Shown here piece after piece: positions 62,835 to 64,000 of a stretch of 64,000 bases of DNA. The position numbers and the translations under genes were made by a program. The stretch covers positions 1 to 64,000 of the forward strand of contig NZ_MSPQ01000010.1 in the NCBI RefSeq assembly GCF_001936475.1, read 5' to 3'. How positions within the stretch are numbered: the stretch's first letter is position 1; every line of letters begins with the position of its first letter. The stretch comes from Algoriphagus marinus (GTDB lineage Bacteria > Bacteroidota > Bacteroidia > Cytophagales > Cyclobacteriaceae). Below the pieces are notes generated by a model. That model ran no database searches. It saw only the letters and a program-made list of their open reading frames with translations, and had not been told where the DNA came from.

Positions 62835-64000
62835 TTACTCGTTTTCCTTCAAGATTAATTTCGGATTCAAACTCCTTTTTCCTGTTGTTTGAGTTCGTTT
62901 TTCTATAGATTTTCGAATCTCATCTTCAGTAGGCATCCTTAGTTGGGCATCGGGAAGATTAAAAAGATTTTTTGCTTTTGGATCCACTTCTTCTACTTTG
63001 CGCCAGTCGATTATATCCTCCATACTTGGCTTTTCCTCAATTCTCCAATTGTATCCACTCAGTTTTGATGTTTCTTCATCCAACATCTGGAAAGGAGTAA
63101 ATCGCCCATCTGGCTTTACGCCATAAGTCACCCGAGTAATAACTCCATCGGCAAATCTGAGCTTTATGGTAGCGCTCAATGTTTTATTCACACCCTGAGT
63201 CAATGTATCACCCTCCAGTGCGAAATACAGAGACTCCCCGTTTCCGTCAATATCGAGACGACTGATCTGACCATCTTCAAAATAGCCATTCAAAGTCCTT
63301 CCCTTCATTTGGTTCGAATTGAACAGAGTATCTTGTGTGATCACAAAACCATTGTCTTTCAGATAAACTCGATCGAGTTGTTCATTTACAATATAAAAAA
63401 CCATCGAATCTGCGGAGATCTGACTTTTATTGTTCCACATTACTGGATCTTGGAATAGCCTGATAGATGAATCAGAATAATTATAAACCAAGGAGTCTGC
63501 TACACCGGAAATATCTTTATTCAAAATTTTGATAGCTCGAAATGCAAGCAAAAACTTGGCGGAATCTGCTTCATTATCCTGAGAAATAAGCGAATCAGAA
63601 GTCATGTATAGCGTATCCTTTTCAAAGTACCTTCTGACTAAAGCATTTCCATGTACCAGACTATATTTTCGCTCTTCCCAGTATTCACCCACATCTCCAA
63701 ATATCTCTACTTGCCGTTCTTTATTTAAAACACTGACATCTTTTTCACCCTTATAATAAGCTGCCAGTTCATCATAAAACAACTCTTTCCCTTTGATCCG
63801 GCTTGTCTCTGTCTCTACGATTCCATCAAAAAAACGGAACTGCTTGGATTGAGTATTGTAAAAACTCCCCTCTTGAGCATCTAATTTATTTCCATCTTTT
63901 GATACAAGATTGGTTAAACCCTTTGTCTCAGCAGTCTTTGGGACAGTCAGATAGACCAAATAATCTGTCTTCATGGTATAATCTGGATTGACTAGCACCA
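62835..64000 (-). CDS. OstA/LptA-like protein (partial, runs off window)
   Basis: The reading frame continues past the right edge, so the N-terminus is not visible. The C-terminal ~388 residues show repeated LptA/OstA-type beta units (LDAQEGSFYNTQSKQFRFF, IKGKELFYDELAAYYKGEKDVSVL, LVYNYSDSSIRLFQDPVMWNNK, SADSMVFYIVNEQLDRVYL). Such beta-jellyroll proteins bridge LPS transport in the periplasm. The tail is charged (MPTEDEIRKSIEKRTQT). It is the first gene of the block leading to bamD. Confidence 0.82.
   Translation of the reverse strand, partial: VLVNPDYTMKTDYLVYLTVPKTAETKGLTNLVSKDGNKLDAQEGSFYNTQSKQFRFFDGIVETETSRIKGKELFYDELAAYYKGEKDVSVLNKERQVEIFGDVGEYWEERKYSLVHGNALVRRYFEKDTLYMTSDSLISQDNEADSAKFLLAFRAIKILNKDISGVADSLVYNYSDSSIRLFQDPVMWNNKSQISADSMVFYIVNEQLDRVYLKDNGFVITQDTLFNSNQMKGRTLNGYFEDGQISRLDIDGNGESLYFALEGDTLTQGVNKTLSATIKLRFADGVITRVTYGVKPDGRFTPFQMLDEETSKLSGYNWRIEEKPSMEDIIDWRKVEEVDPKAKNLFNLPDAQLRMPTEDEIRKSIEKRTQTTGKRSLNPKLILKENE

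Overview
This window is a low-GC Bacteroidota chromosome segment. The 16S rRNA 5' end, the clade-specific families (DUF2480, DUF4835/PorD, Bacteroidetes-type RpoZ, a T9SS sorting domain, fused E1 alpha/beta, YwqK/MORN proteins) and TAnnTTTG-type promoters fit the Cytophagales. An Algoriphagus-like member of the Cyclobacteriaceae is my best guess, by inference only. Nearly all genes are on the minus strand.

Layout. 1-600: 5' end of a 16S rRNA gene and two tandem rRNA promoters. 0.6-4.1 kb: DUF2480, tsaB, an S41 protease, rnpA and rpmH. 4.2-11.9 kb: an M61 protease, a catalytic/non-catalytic M16 protease pair, a PfkB sugar/nucleoside kinase and a GNAT protein. 12-16.7 kb: a LytS/LytTR two-component pair, lipoprotein, GDPD and MORN protein. 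16.7-20.8 kb: a beta-propeller lipoprotein gene lodged between intact rimO and a stray copy of the rimO 3' end, then a GH-like protein. 21-23.2 kb: fused 2-oxoacid dehydrogenase E1. 23.4-27 kb: a beta-barrel protein and an operon propeller/thioredoxin-like/propeller. 27-34.3 kb: an RND exporter with two different permeases and one adaptor.

34.5-40.4 kb is the most unusual part. A cassette is present three times in tandem: a conserved ~300 bp block carrying a built-in terminator, a short secreted Cys-containing peptide, and a six-bladed beta-propeller lipoprotein. The non-coding blocks are about 90% or more identical by eye, while the peptides are almost unrelated. Each block starts at the 3' end of rlpA; copies 1 and 2 carry rlpA tail remnants. 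Together with the rimO-tail fragment, this suggests that propeller cassettes spread or amplify next to the 3' ends of housekeeping genes.

40.6-47.6 kb: sbcDC, then a quinone/electrophile stress cluster (MarR, YceI, MhqO-like dioxygenase, MhqD-like esterase). 47.7-53.1 kb: a membrane-spanning propeller/Y_Y_Y/LuxR regulator divergent from a duplicated-domain lipoprotein and a GH16 laminarinase-type enzyme, a small beta-glucan module. 53.2-64 kb: a hydrolase, an amidohydrolase preceded by two ~90 bp dispersed repeats, fabI, and the conserved Bacteroidota block recN, porD-like, coaBC, rpoZ, bamD, a T9SS-sorted protein and an OstA-like protein cut by the window edge.

All family calls rest on reading the translated sequences. 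No database search was run.
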